Source of the DNA: an uncultured Eubacterium sp.
GTDB taxonomy: Bacteria; Bacillota; Clostridia; Lachnospirales; Lachnospiraceae
Assembly: GCA_910580075.1 (NCBI GenBank)
Contig: CAJTVR010000005.1
Location: forward strand, 1 to 64,000
Reading direction: 5' to 3'
DNA length: 64,000 bases
The translations under genes and the position numbers were made by a program. Below are positions 35,222 to 45,088 of the stretch, one piece after another. Numbering within the stretch: the first letter of the stretch is position 1; each line of letters begins with the position of its first letter. The notes below the pieces were generated by a model. The model searched no databases, was not told where the DNA came from, and saw nothing but the letters and a program-made list of their open reading frames with translations.

Positions 35222-37435
35222 ATGAAACTGACAAAAGATCAGAATGAAAAAATAGAAAAACTGCTGTCTGAGATGACGCTTGAAGAAAAAATAGGACAGA
35301 CAAATTTAGAATCTCCGTCTATTGCAGGAGGATTTGATGTATCGTTTGAAGAACTGATTGAGATGGTAAATGACGGAAGGGTTTCCCAGGATGAATTTCA
35401 AAAAATGATGGCGGGGGCAGAGCGTGATTATCATGAAGATGAGATCCGCCGCGGACTCGTCGGAGGAATGATGGGAGACGACCCGGTGAAAGCAAACGAG
35501 CTGCAAAAAATTGCTGTAGAACAAAGCCGTCTGGGTATTCCGCTGCTCATCGGGTATGACGTTATTCACGGACTGCGCACAGTGTATCCGGTTGCAATTG
35601 CAGAAGCCGGATCGTTTGATACAGATTTATTTGAAAGAACGGCACAGACCGCTGCAAAAGAATCCAGGGCTAACGGCATTAACTGGAATTTTGCACCGAT
35701 GATTGACGTGGCCAGGGATGCACGGTGGGGCCGGGTGAGCGAAGGTCCGGGCGAAGACCCTTATCTGGCGTCCTGTTTTGCCGGGGCCAAAATCAGGGGG
35801 CTTCAGAATGACCAGAGTTCTTCGTCGAATTATGTAGCAGCCTGCATCAAGCACTATGTGGGATACAGTGCCTGTGAATCCGGCAGGGATTATAATACAG
35901 TCAGCATGTCTGTATCACAGCTGCACAATGTCTATCTGCCGCCGTTTCAAAAAGCCGTCAAAGAGGGAGCTGCCTCTGTTATGGCAGCTTTTAATGATTT
36001 AAACGGCATTCCGTGTACACTGAATCCTTATACACTGCGCACAGTTCTTAAGGAACGTTATGGAATGCAGGGATTTGTGGTCAGTGATGCCAATGGCATC
36101 AAAGAATGTGTTGTGCACGGCATCGCGGAAGATGAGGCAGATGCAGGAATCCAGTCTGTAAATGCGGGGCTGGATATGGACATGGGGACGCATATTTATA
36201 AAGACTGTCTGAAAGATGCAGTGCAGAACGGACTCGTTTCCATGGAAGTACTCGATGATGCAGTCCGAAGGATTCTCAGAGTGAAAATGTGGCTGGGACT
36301 GTTTGAACACCCATATACAGACGAAAATACAATCAGGCAGTATCAGACTCTGCCAGAAGAACATGTGAAAATTTCCCTGGAAGCTGCAAAAAAATCGATT
36401 GTACTTTTGAAAAATGACAGACAGGCACTTCCATTAAATAAAAAAGAAAAAATCAGCCTCGTGGGTACCCTTGCTGCAGACCGTAATGAAGTCTGCGGCG
36501 CATGGGCAATGGGGTGGAAAAGCAGTGACTGTGTGTCCATTCTGGACGCTTTTCAAAACATCGGTGCAGATGTCACTTACTTTCCATGCGGCGGCCCGGA
36601 CGGCACAATAAATGAAGAAGAAATTACAAAGGCATGCAGTCAGGCAGATACCGTAGTAGCTGTTATTGGCGAATTCGTAACAATGACAGGGGAAGCCTCT
36701 TCCAAGGCAGATATTGAAATGCCTGGAAACCAGAGGCAGATGATGAAGCTGTTATTGGATCAGACATCTAAAGCCGGGAAAAAGCTGGTAACAGTCCTTA
36801 TGAACGGGCGTCCGCTGGCACTTGGCTGGGAAGCAGAACATCTGCCGGTACTTGTCGAAGCATGGCATCTGGGCGTACAGATGGGCAATGCAGTGGCAGC
36901 AGTGCTTTTTGGAGACGAAAATCCAAGCGCAAAACTGGCATCCTCGTTTCCGTCTGTAAACGGGCAGTGTCCGATTTATTATAATCACCCGAATACGGGA
37001 AGACCTGGCAGCAAAAGCAAATTTACTTCCAGATACCTGGATGCTCCGCATGAAGCGCTGTTTCCGTTTGGTTATGGATTAAGCTATACATCTTTTGCAT
37101 ACAGCGGATTGAAGGTAAAGGAAGAAAACGGATCTTTGCAGGTAAACGTCACTGTAAAAAATACAGGCAGCAGGTCCGGGACAGAAATCGTGCAGCTGTA
37201 TATGCAGGATGTGACAGCCAGCCTGGTACGTCCGGTAAAAGAGCTGAAAGGGTTTATGCGTGTGGAACTGCTTCCCGGCCAGGAAAAAGAAGCGGTATTT
37301 TATCTGAACAAACAGGATTTGGGATTTTATGATAACGAAGGAAATTACAGGCTGGAGGATGGCAGTTTTTATATTTATGCCGGACCAGATTCCAGAGAGT
37401 GCCTGAAAGAAAGCATCTGTCTGCATTTTCAGTAA
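35222..37435 (+). CDS. GH3 beta-glycosidase
   Basis: A 737-residue cytoplasmic glycoside hydrolase family 3 enzyme removing terminal beta-linked glucose or xylose. The N-terminal barrel has IGYDVIHGLRTVYPV, WGRVSEGPGEDPYL and KHYVGY. The nucleophile is Asp289 in GFVVSDANGIKE. The second alpha/beta domain (about 370-590) and a C-terminal fibronectin type III-like domain (NVTVKNTGSRSGTEIVQLY) are present. ATG 35222 has GGAGGG 8 bases before it; the frame extends upstream to 35111 without a better site. No signal peptide, so it acts on imported glycosides. Confidence 0.93.
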   Translation: MKLTKDQNEKIEKLLSEMTLEEKIGQTNLESPSIAGGFDVSFEELIEMVNDGRVSQDEFQKMMAGAERDYHEDEIRRGLVGGMMGDDPVKANELQKIAVEQSRLGIPLLIGYDVIHGLRTVYPVAIAEAGSFDTDLFERTAQTAAKESRANGINWNFAPMIDVARDARWGRVSEGPGEDPYLASCFAGAKIRGLQNDQSSSSNYVAACIKHYVGYSACESGRDYNTVSMSVSQLHNVYLPPFQKAVKEGAASVMAAFNDLNGIPCTLNPYTLRTVLKERYGMQGFVVSDANGIKECVVHGIAEDEADAGIQSVNAGLDMDMGTHIYKDCLKDAVQNGLVSMEVLDDAVRRILRVKMWLGLFEHPYTDENTIRQYQTLPEEHVKISLEAAKKSIVLLKNDRQALPLNKKEKISLVGTLAADRNEVCGAWAMGWKSSDCVSILDAFQNIGADVTYFPCGGPDGTINEEEITKACSQADTVVAVIGEFVTMTGEASSKADIEMPGNQRQMMKLLLDQTSKAGKKLVTVLMNGRPLALGWEAEHLPVLVEAWHLGVQMGNAVAAVLFGDENPSAKLASSFPSVNGQCPIYYNHPNTGRPGSKSKFTSRYLDAPHEALFPFGYGLSYTSFAYSGLKVKEENGSLQVNVTVKNTGSRSGTEIVQLYMQDVTASLVRPVKELKGFMRVELLPGQEKEAVFYLNKQDLGFYDNEGNYRLEDGSFYIYAGPDSRECLKESICLHFQ

Positions 37436-37519
37436 ATACCTGGGACAGACTGAGGGCGGTTGCAGCGGGAAGCGGCAGCCAGGAACTGCTTTACTGCCAG
37501 CCAGAGGGAGGAAAAATCA

Positions 37520-38899
37520 TTGAAGGATTATGAAACTAACAGTGCAGCTGTCAGACTGCCTTTATGGAGAAAAATCGGATATGGGTTTGGAGAGCTGGGA
37601 TCTCAGTGTTCATGGATGCTGGTCAGCTCATATCTGATGGTGTTTTATACGGACGTAGCCGGCCTGGCTCCGGCTGTCATATCGGTCATTATGCTCTTAG
37701 CATCTTTGAATGACCCGGTGTTTGGATCGATTGCAGAAAATACGAAGACAAGATGGGGAAGATTCCGTCCGTACATTTTTGGAGGAGCACCTGTTGCAGC
37801 GCTGTTTAGCTGTCTGATATTTCTGAATCTGGATGTTTCCGGCATATGGAAAATATTATGGTGCGGTTTTACTTATGCTGTATACGCAATGGCATATACA
37901 GCGGTAAATCTCTCAGTAGGATGTCTTGTCAGTTCTATGACGGCGCTGAATACCGAACGGGTATCTTTGAACGCATTCAGAGGAATCATAGGCGGCATCA
38001 TTCAGATTGTAATCAGTGCGGTAACGATGCCGATGATTCTGCACTTTGGAAATGGCTCGACTTCTTCCGGGCGCGGATATTTTATGGCAGCCGTTGTATT
38101 TTCTGGTATCAGCGTTCCATGTTTTTGGATCTGCGCTGCCTCTGCTAAAGAAGTCATCGGTGTCAGCACAGAGCAGAAAGACAGACAGGCAGGCGGTATC
38201 ATAAAAAATCTGCTGCATTCTCTGAAACTGACATTCAAAGACCATAATGCCGTGATGATGGTCTCAGCAATGTTTTTGTTTTTAACGGGTGTCTTCGGAA
38301 GAGGCGGTATTACGGCATATTATTTTATTTACGTTTTGAAAGACGCCAGGCTGACGGCAGGATTTGCAACAGCAATGTCAGCAGGAACGCTTGCGGCAAA
38401 CATTTATGCACCGTATTTATTAAACCGCATAGATAAAAAGAAGATCGGTGTCCTCTCCTGCATATTCCAGGCAGTATGCTGTGTGATCTTCTTTGTCATC
38501 GGCGAAACAGGACCAGGCGGTGCAGCTGTAGCGGCAGGATTTTTATACGGAGTGACAAACCTGTGCAGCCTTGTCTGCAATAGCCTTGCAGCAGAAATCA
38601 TAGATGATAACTGGCTGCGCACCGGAGTCCGCTCCGACGGAGTTATGTATTCCAGCATTTCATTTTCAGCAAAAATGGGAAATGCAATCGGCGGATCTGT
38701 CGGAATTCTCGCACTCTCAGCCGCCGGGTTTGCAGCAAATTCCCAGATGCCTTCTGAAGTTCTGACCAGGATGAATGCGGTTATCAACTTTGGACCGGCA
38801 GTCTTATTTCTGCTCAGTGCCTTCTTTTTTACACGGATACATATGACAAATCAAAGAGCAAGAGAAAATGAGAAATTAGTAGCAGAGAAAATGCTGTGA
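37520..38899 (+). CDS. GPH-family sugar:cation symporter
   Basis: A 459-residue membrane transporter of the glycoside-pentoside-hexuronide family (MelB/XynB-like), with about twelve transmembrane helices. IGYGFGELGSQCSWMLVSSYLMVFYTDVAG and NDPVFGSIAENTKTRWGRFRPYI are family signatures around helices 1-3. TTG 37520 is proposed as start because GGGAGG lies 8 bases before it; upstream in-frame TTG 37460 lacks one. Supplies substrate to the GH3 and GH106-like enzymes of the same operon. Confidence 0.9.
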   Translation: MKDYETNSAAVRLPLWRKIGYGFGELGSQCSWMLVSSYLMVFYTDVAGLAPAVISVIMLLASLNDPVFGSIAENTKTRWGRFRPYIFGGAPVAALFSCLIFLNLDVSGIWKILWCGFTYAVYAMAYTAVNLSVGCLVSSMTALNTERVSLNAFRGIIGGIIQIVISAVTMPMILHFGNGSTSSGRGYFMAAVVFSGISVPCFWICAASAKEVIGVSTEQKDRQAGGIIKNLLHSLKLTFKDHNAVMMVSAMFLFLTGVFGRGGITAYYFIYVLKDARLTAGFATAMSAGTLAANIYAPYLLNRIDKKKIGVLSCIFQAVCCVIFFVIGETGPGGAAVAAGFLYGVTNLCSLVCNSLAAEIIDDNWLRTGVRSDGVMYSSISFSAKMGNAIGGSVGILALSAAGFAANSQMPSEVLTRMNAVINFGPAVLFLLSAFFFTRIHMTNQRARENEKLVAEKML

Positions 38900-38904
38900 G
38901 AATC

Positions 38905-38939
38905 AGACGGTTTGCCTGGATGGGTGAACCGTCTTTTTC
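38905..38939 (+). terminator. Intrinsic terminator after GPH gene
   Basis: AGACGGTT (38905-38912) pairs with AACCGTCT (38927-38934), then TTTTCT. Confidence 0.75.
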
Positions 38940-39084
38940 TGGCTGATTCTATATTCGAATGGGGATTTTTATTTATTTGCTGCAGCATTCTGTCTGTGTG
39001 GAAGGAATTATTAGTGAATGGTGGATTTTATTTATTTTTATTTGATGCAAATGAATAGGATTCCGATGTCTGATTGGCCTACGC

Positions 39085-39113
39085 TTGTATATGAAAAAAA
39101 TATATGATAAGAT
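39085..39113 (+). promoter_or_regulatory. Promoter of MORN-repeat gene
   Basis: TTGTAT (39085-39090), 17-base spacer, TAAGAT (39108-39113), 50 bases before the gene. Confidence 0.5.
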
Positions 39114-39163
39114 ATATTCTGTATCAAACTACATTGCAATAAAGACAAAGGAGGAACATGATC

Positions 39164-40552
39164 ATGAGTAGTTTTTTTTCATATGAGAATGCAGAACTGT
39201 TATACAGGCTGTCAGCAGCATTATTGATTGCAGTAGGAGTTGCTGTATCAATTACAGCTTTTTTATTTGATCTGCAGTCATCTGGAAAGGAAGAAGAGGA
39301 GCAGAAAAAATTAATAAAAAAATATAAGCGTACAGTGCCCTTTTTTTCTCTGATTACTATATTATTGCTTTTATTAGAATTTTTTCAGGTTCATAACGTA
39401 GATAACGATGTTTTTAACGGTAAGTATTTATACAAAGGCCAGACATCTAAAAAAAAGGCAGATGGTAGCGGAGTAAAATATTTTCAGGACGGCTGTATAA
39501 TGTACGAAGGAGATTTTAAGCTAAATGTATTTGAAGGTACAGGAAAGCTGTATACAGTCTATGATAAGGAAAAGAATCTGAGCGGGGATGACCTGCATGC
39601 AGAGACTGGCGATATGACAGAAGGGAACCATAAGAGTATTTTAAGATATGAAGGTGAATTTCACAATGGTTTATATGAGGGCGAGGGTATTTTATATTGT
39701 GACGCTCCTGAATATAAAGGAGAAAAAGTCATACAGTATGAGGGGAAATTTGTATCAGGAGAATTTTCAGATAGTAATGGAAAGTATTATAATGCATTTA
39801 AGAATAAAGAAGATGAATGGATTAATTATTTAAGATACGAAGGAGAATTGTCGAACGGTGATTTTAATGGAAAGGGAAAATTATACTATACAGGTTTGGA
39901 ATATGATGTGGAAAAACCTGTCCTGATGTATGAAGGTGAATTTGTAAATCATCTGTTTAAAGGAAAAGGGATAAAATATTATGAACCGGATGAGAATGGC
40001 TATGAATGCAGATATGAAGGAGAGTTTGTAAATAATATTCATGAAGGCGTAGGGAAATGGTATGCGAATGATGAACTGGTATACGAAGGAGAATTCAAGA
40101 ATAATTTATTTAATGGAAAAGGGGTAGAATATTATGAACCGGATGAGAATGGTTATGAATGCAGATATGAAGGAGAGTTTGTAGATAATAATCGTGAAGG
40201 CGTAGGGAAATGGTATGTGGATGATGAACTGATATACGAAGGAGAATTCAAGGATAATTTATACAATGGTAAAGGGATAAAATATTATGAACCGGATGAG
40301 AACGGCTATGGACGCAGATATGAAGGAGAGTTTGTAAATAATAATCGTGAAGGCACAGGGAAACTGTATGTGAATGGTGAACTGGAATACAAAGGAGAAT
40401 ACAAGGATAATTTAGCCAATGGATATGGAATAAAATATGAAAGAAAGAAAGGAGATGTAATTGAATACAGAGGAGAGTTTAAAAATAATAAATTAACTGG
40501 AAGAGCAAAAATATATAAAAATGGTAAATTTTTATACGAACAAGAATATTAG
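39164..40552 (+). CDS. Membrane-anchored MORN-repeat protein
   Basis: A 462-residue protein with two N-terminal transmembrane helices (about 15-38 and 58-76) and then a long array of MORN-type repeats (YEGEFxNNxxxGxGK) to the end. Three DNA-level tandem copies of 153 bases (51 codons) occur at 39962-40420, with a degenerate continuation. The array would form an elongated beta-structure; its side of the membrane and partner are unknown. ATG 39164 is 9 bases from AAAGGAGG; ATG 39158 is too close. Codon usage is more AT-rich than its neighbours, suggesting transfer. Stands alone. Confidence 0.85.
   Translation: MSSFFSYENAELLYRLSAALLIAVGVAVSITAFLFDLQSSGKEEEEQKKLIKKYKRTVPFFSLITILLLLLEFFQVHNVDNDVFNGKYLYKGQTSKKKADGSGVKYFQDGCIMYEGDFKLNVFEGTGKLYTVYDKEKNLSGDDLHAETGDMTEGNHKSILRYEGEFHNGLYEGEGILYCDAPEYKGEKVIQYEGKFVSGEFSDSNGKYYNAFKNKEDEWINYLRYEGELSNGDFNGKGKLYYTGLEYDVEKPVLMYEGEFVNHLFKGKGIKYYEPDENGYECRYEGEFVNNIHEGVGKWYANDELVYEGEFKNNLFNGKGVEYYEPDENGYECRYEGEFVDNNREGVGKWYVDDELIYEGEFKDNLYNGKGIKYYEPDENGYGRRYEGEFVNNNREGTGKLYVNGELEYKGEYKDNLANGYGIKYERKKGDVIEYRGEFKNNKLTGRAKIYKNGKFLYEQEY
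39962..40420 (+). repeat. Three 153-bp in-frame tandem repeats
   Basis: Copies at 39962-40114, 40115-40267 and 40268-40420 in the MORN gene, each starting GG(A/T)AAAGG and containing ATTATGAACCGGATGAGAA. Near-identical, so recently amplified. Confidence 0.85.
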
Positions 40553-40695
40553 CAGCCAATATCAGGCAGGAGTTTTTCTGGGTAACGAGCATTTTGTTAT
40601 GCAATAACAGTATGTCCTTGCGTTTTTTCTAAGAAAGCCTTATACTCAATGACAGCGAGTAATCTCGATAAAAAAGACAAAGGGGCAGAACAGCT

Positions 40696-41574
40696 ATGAG
40701 CAGTTCAAAACATGACAATTATATACGCGGCGCACTTATGATTATACTCTCGGCATTTTGTTTTGCATGCATGAATGTTTTTGTGCGCATGGCAGGCGAC
40801 ATTCCGTCTGTACAGAAAAGTTTTTTCAGGAATCTGGTAGCGGCTCTTTTTGCCGCAGCGGTTATTGTCCGGAACCAGGTTCCCGTCAGGGTAAAAAAAG
40901 AGGCGCGTACAGCCCTGTTTATGCGCTGTATCTTTGGCACAATGGGCATTTTGTGTAATTTTTATGCAGTAGACCATCTGCTGGTAGCAGACGCATCGAT
41001 TCTGAATAAACTGTCGCCGTTTTTTGCAGTTATTTTTTCATATTTTCTGCTGAAAGAAAAAATAACGCCTTTTCAGGCAGGATGTATTTTAATTGCTTTC
41101 TGCGGCTGCTTATTTATTGTCAGACCGGGATTTCAGAATACGGCGTTTATACCGGCTATGACAGGCGTATGCGGCGGGCTTGGGGCAGGGATTGCTTATA
41201 CAATGGTGCGAAAATTGGGAACTATGGAAGTAAAAGGTCCGGTGATTGTATTTTATTTTTCCCTGTTTTCCTGTCTGGCGGTAGTTCCGTGGATTGCGTT
41301 TCACTTTGTGCCTATGTCGCCTGGGCAGACAGCAATACTGCTGCTGGCAGGACTTAGTGCCGCGGGCGGACAGTTTTCCATTACGGCAGCATATACGTAT
41401 GCTCCGGCTAAAAAGATTTCGATTTATGATTATTCCCAGATTCTTTTTGCAGCAGTACTGGGATTCTTCCTGTTTGGAGAAATACCGGACGGATTTAGTT
41501 TTCTGGGCTATGGACTGGTGATTCTGGCATCGTTTGTAATGTTTTTGTATAATCGCAGAAAAGACGTGCAGTGA
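40696..41574 (+). CDS. EamA/DMT-superfamily transporter
   Basis: A 292-residue inner-membrane protein with ten predicted helices in two EamA repeats (about 10-140 and 150-285). Typical features are FACMNVFVRMAGDIPSVQKSFFRN near the start and LNKLSPFFAVIFSYFLLKEKI in helix 4-5. Family members export amino acids or other metabolites; substrate unknown here. Followed at once by a terminator, so it is a single-gene unit. Confidence 0.9.
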   Translation: MSSSKHDNYIRGALMIILSAFCFACMNVFVRMAGDIPSVQKSFFRNLVAALFAAAVIVRNQVPVRVKKEARTALFMRCIFGTMGILCNFYAVDHLLVADASILNKLSPFFAVIFSYFLLKEKITPFQAGCILIAFCGCLFIVRPGFQNTAFIPAMTGVCGGLGAGIAYTMVRKLGTMEVKGPVIVFYFSLFSCLAVVPWIAFHFVPMSPGQTAILLLAGLSAAGGQFSITAAYTYAPAKKISIYDYSQILFAAVLGFFLFGEIPDGFSFLGYGLVILASFVMFLYNRRKDVQ

Positions 41575-41603
41575 AAGCAGGTTTTCACAAGCCTGCTTTT
41601 TAT
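41574..41603 (+). terminator. Intrinsic terminator after EamA gene
   Basis: AAAGCAGG (41574-41581) pairs with CCTGCTTT (41592-41599), then TTTAT. It overlaps the stop codon. Confidence 0.8.
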
Positions 41604-41743
41604 GCTGATATGAAATTTACCGCTGCTCAGTAATAAGTGTGTTCATATTGCTTTTTTCAAGAAAAGAAGTGATAGCATGATGCATACGAGATCTGTTATG
41701 CGCAAGTGGGACAGGCAGATTATTTACCTGGCTTTTAATGCAG

Positions 41744-41824
41744 CTATCTTTTCTGTATCATAAATCTGTTTAAAAAAGAGTCAATAATGCCAATGTATAG
41801 CGCTGACGGCTGTTTCATGCTCAT
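41744..41824 (-). CDS. Hypothetical 26-residue ORF
   Basis: A short frame MSMKQPSALYIGIIDSFLNRFM... preceded by AAAGGAG 9 bases before ATG 41824 and lying 15 bases downstream of the next ORF in the same direction. The strong ribosome site is the only support. It may be the surviving start of a longer broken gene. No family recognised. Confidence 0.35.
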   Translation of the reverse strand: MSMKQPSALYIGIIDSFLNRFMIQKR

Positions 41825-41838
41825 TTGTGCGGTCTCCT

Positions 41839-42027
41839 TTAGTTGTCATCAAATGAAAAAGTTCTTTCCTGACCGTCTGAATACCTTAATTTGTGTCCTT
41901 GTGTTTTTTGCTGGCCTGAATTGCAAAATTTTAAAATCTCGCATAACTCGAAGTCATTATTTGGGTCATATACATCTGAAGTATCTTTTTCTGCCAGCGC
42001 ATCTAATAAGTTTGTAGCCTGTAGCAT
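41839..42027 (-). CDS. Hypothetical small acidic protein
   Basis: About 62 residues, starting at an ATG at 42027 with AAAGGAGG about 8 bases before it (an in-frame ATG at 42036 abuts the site). Composition is polar and acidic with MLQATNLLDALAEKDTSDVY near the start and no transmembrane segment. Not recognised. The good ribosome site and paired downstream ORF suggest a real two-gene unit of unknown role or the remains of a mobile element. Lies downstream of aroC on the same strand. Confidence 0.45.
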   Translation of the reverse strand: MLQATNLLDALAEKDTSDVYDPNNDFELCEILKFCNSGQQKTQGHKLRYSDGQERTFSFDDN

Positions 42028-42083
42028 TTTATGCATCCTCCTTTTTAGATGATATAATATCTTTTTGCCGCCGCTATTGCGAA

Positions 42084-43190
42084 TCAGGATTTTTTATAAT
42101 AGCTTATAAAATTGTCAGTCCGCACAGTCATATCTGCCAGCATCAAATCTGCAATGACCAGTGCAGCCATAGCCTCTACGACGACGACAGCACGCGGTAC
42201 GATCACCGGGTCATGACGGCCTTTGACATTTACAGTGATATTTTCCCCGTCTTTATTTATGGTTTCCTGCAAAGCGCTGATAGAAGGCGTAGGTTTAAAA
42301 GCAGCGCGGAAAATAATTTCGCTGCCGTCGCTGATACCGCCAAGGATACCGCCCGCGTGATTTGTTTTTTTGCACACTTTACCTTCTTCGTTATAATAAA
42401 AAGCGTCATTATTTGTCAGTCCGTCAGCTTTTGCTGCTTCAAAGCCGTCTCCAATTTCAAATCCTTTCACAGCCCCGATAGAAAAAATAGCTCTGGCTAA
42501 TTCTGCATCCAGCTTTTGGAAAACAGGTTCTCCGATTCCGGCCGGAACGCCTGTAATCCGGCATTCCACGACTCCGCCGGAAGAATTTTGTGATTTTATG
42601 CAGCTTTCCAGATAGTCCTGTGCTTTTCTGGCAGCAGCAGCATCCGGCATATTCAGCGGGTTATTAGTGATTTCCGAAGCATCAAAATTTTCTGGATGAA
42701 TACTGACCGGGCCGATACTTTTTACATAGGTCAGGAAACGGATGCCCAGTGTCTGAAGCAGTTTTGCTGCAACAGCTCCGGATGCTGCGCGGCCGATAGT
42801 TTCTCTGGCCGATGAGCGTCCGCCTCCCCGGTAATCGCGGAAACCGTATTTTTGGTCAAAAGTATAATCCGCATGGCCCGGACGGTAATAGGAGGCAATT
42901 TCCCGGTAATCTGCAGAGCGCTGGTTTTTATTATAGACTGCCATGGAAATCGGCGTTCCGGTGGTGCGCCCTTCAAAAACGCCCGATAAAATTTGCACGG
43001 CATCGTCTTCCTTTCGCGGGGTGCTGAATTTTGTCTGCCCCGGCTTTCTGCGGTTTAAATATTCCTGAATGTCGTCTTCGCACAGAGCAAGCCCTGCAGG
43101 GCATCCGTCCACGACGACGCCGACTCCTGGTCCGTGGGATTCACCCCAGGTGGTTATTTTAAAAATTGTTCCGAAAGTTGAACCTGACAT
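42084..43190 (-). CDS. aroC: Chorismate synthase
   Basis: A 368-residue chorismate synthase, FMN-dependent, converting EPSP to chorismate in the last step of the shikimate pathway. TTWGESHGPGVGVVVDGCPAG at residues 12-32 region, the RPGHADYTF motif, FRDYRGGGRSSARET and the C-terminal GRHDPVIVPRAV signature are all present, as is full length. No other shikimate genes adjoin it. AAAGGA precedes the start weakly. Confidence 0.97.
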   Translation of the reverse strand: MSGSTFGTIFKITTWGESHGPGVGVVVDGCPAGLALCEDDIQEYLNRRKPGQTKFSTPRKEDDAVQILSGVFEGRTTGTPISMAVYNKNQRSADYREIASYYRPGHADYTFDQKYGFRDYRGGGRSSARETIGRAASGAVAAKLLQTLGIRFLTYVKSIGPVSIHPENFDASEITNNPLNMPDAAAARKAQDYLESCIKSQNSSGGVVECRITGVPAGIGEPVFQKLDAELARAIFSIGAVKGFEIGDGFEAAKADGLTNNDAFYYNEEGKVCKKTNHAGGILGGISDGSEIIFRAAFKPTPSISALQETINKDGENITVNVKGRHDPVIVPRAVVVVEAMAALVIADLMLADMTVRTDNFISYYKKS

Positions 43191-43291
43191 AGCTGTAATT
43201 CCTTTTCTTTCTAGGTAAATTTATTTTGCGGGTTTTCTGGTTTTACACATGCTGCAGTATAGTTAAAAGGTGATCTGCACAAATTTTCCGG

Positions 43292-43351
43292 CTTTGCAAA
43301 GACAGCAGTTTACTCTGTCAGAATTACTTTCTTTGTAAAGACAGCAGTTTA
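43292..43351. repeat. Direct repeat at end of ATPase gene
   Basis: CTTTGCAAAGACAGCAGTTTA (43292-43312) recurs with one change at 43331-43351, period 39, overlapping the ATPase stop codon. Confidence 0.6.
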
Positions 43352-45034
43352 GCCTATCAGTACTTCTTTTCCGCAAAAGGCAAAGCCGTAATGAAAAATC
43401 TGATCTTTTTGGAATCCCCGGGCAGTAAGCTCCGTGTCATATTTTTTCGCCTCGATTTGCTGGTGGGCAGCTTTTACAGTATCACAAAGAGATGTTTCTT
43501 CTTCGGCATCATATACTTTAAATTCGAGGATAAAAGCAGGGTCATGTTTTTCATAAGGCTCAAGCATCACATCATATCTGCCAAAACCGCTTTCACGGTT
43601 TGATGTGATCCGGTACCGGTTTGACAGCTCTGCAGTAAGTCCGAGCACAAATCCATGATAAAACCGTTCCGGTTCGTTTTTCACGGAAGGATGCGTTCCG
43701 GAATCAAAGGAGCTGAAGGTAAGCAGCGCTGTTTCATTCATATAGCGGTTCATGGCTTTTAAATCACGCTCCAGCAGAGCTTTGACAAATTCGTGATAAG
43801 GTACGTCTTCGCTGGAAAACCAGTCTTTGATTAAATCTTCAAACATCATACGCACTTCACGGTTTGTCAGTTCCAGACAATAAGTAAAACGGCCTGAATG
43901 ACTGTCAAAAACCCTTTCGCGCACTTTAAGATACCCGCTGGCTAAAAGCAGGCTCCATATGGCAGAGCGCTTTTTTTGAAGCTGGCTGAAAATGATTTCT
44001 TCATCCAGCTGCGTATACAGAGGTTTTTCACTCAGAAGATCTTCTAACATCATTTTGGTCTGCGTATTTCCCTGGCGCAGCAGGCTGCTGATGAGCTCAT
44101 TGGAGCTTGAATTGGCCCAGTACGGAGCAAACTGCCCAGTCTTTAAAAAGCAGGTAACAGACCATGGATTATAAATACTGGCAAGGCTGCCAAATGTAAA
44201 TCCGTCGTACCAGGATTTTACCATGCTTTTCTGAGCAGTCATGCCAAAGGCTTTAAGCGCCTGTGTGACCTCTTCTTCTGTAAAACCAAACTGCCGGCAG
44301 TACATTTCGGAGGTTGTTGTAATAACAGTCAGATTATTTAAATCCGAAAAAACAGATTCTTTGCTGATTCTTGTAACACCTGTTAACAGACTGCGTTCCA
44401 TATGGGGATTGGTTTTAAAAGAGGCATGTAAAAGCAAACGCATAAATGCCATCATCTGTTCCCAGTATCCATGGACATACGCTTCCTGAAGCGGTGTATC
44501 ATATTCGTCTAGAAAAATCAGCACTTTTTTACCATAGAAACGGTGAAGCAGTCCTGACAGCTGGCTGATAGCGTAAGCGGCAGCAGTTTCTGTCATAGAA
44601 ATACGGATAAGTCCGAACAGCTCCTTTTCTTTGGGGGTTAAAAAATTTTCTTCTATCAGAAATTCATACTCAGCATAAAGCTGCATGAAAAGCAGATTTA
44701 CAGCTTCTAAAGCGGCTTCGTAAGTCCGGCATTTCAGGTTTGCAAAACTGATAAAAAGAACGGGATAACTTCCCTGGAGCCTGCGGTATGACAGGTCATC
44801 CCACACAGACAGCCCTTCAAAAAGTTCGCTGCAGCCCTGATACTGATTGGAAAAAAAGCATTTCAGCATGCTTAAATTCAGCGTCTTGCCAAATCGCCGG
44901 GGACGTGTAATCAGCGTTGCTGTATCTGCATTCTCCCACCATTCTTTGATGAAACCGGACTTGTCTATGAAAAAATAATGGTTCCTGCGCAGGTATTCAA
45001 AATCCTGTCCTCCGAGAGCGATGGTCTGTTTCAT
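43349..45034 (-). CDS. AAA-ATPase-like / PD-(D/E)XK nuclease-fold protein
   Basis: A 561-residue protein of the AAA-ATPase_like plus DUF1703 family. The ATPase part has Walker A TRPRRFGKTLNLSML (about 36-50) and Walker B-like KKVLIFLDEYDTPL. The C-terminus carries a PD-(D/E)XK-type core (GRYDVMLEP, then AFILEFKVYDAEEE). The family is abundant in gut Bacteroidetes and Clostridia with no established role; mobile-element and defence roles have been proposed. ATG 45034 has GGAGG 8 bases upstream; the longer frame to 45148 lacks support. Upstream of aroC but unlikely to be related in function. Confidence 0.88.
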   Translation of the reverse strand: MKQTIALGGQDFEYLRRNHYFFIDKSGFIKEWWENADTATLITRPRRFGKTLNLSMLKCFFSNQYQGCSELFEGLSVWDDLSYRRLQGSYPVLFISFANLKCRTYEAALEAVNLLFMQLYAEYEFLIEENFLTPKEKELFGLIRISMTETAAAYAISQLSGLLHRFYGKKVLIFLDEYDTPLQEAYVHGYWEQMMAFMRLLLHASFKTNPHMERSLLTGVTRISKESVFSDLNNLTVITTTSEMYCRQFGFTEEEVTQALKAFGMTAQKSMVKSWYDGFTFGSLASIYNPWSVTCFLKTGQFAPYWANSSSNELISSLLRQGNTQTKMMLEDLLSEKPLYTQLDEEIIFSQLQKKRSAIWSLLLASGYLKVRERVFDSHSGRFTYCLELTNREVRMMFEDLIKDWFSSEDVPYHEFVKALLERDLKAMNRYMNETALLTFSSFDSGTHPSVKNEPERFYHGFVLGLTAELSNRYRITSNRESGFGRYDVMLEPYEKHDPAFILEFKVYDAEEETSLCDTVKAAHQQIEAKKYDTELTARGFQKDQIFHYGFAFCGKEVLIG

Positions 45035-45088
45035 TGCGGCTGCCTCCATGAAATCTGGAAAATGGTTTTCATTTATTTTACATGGCAT

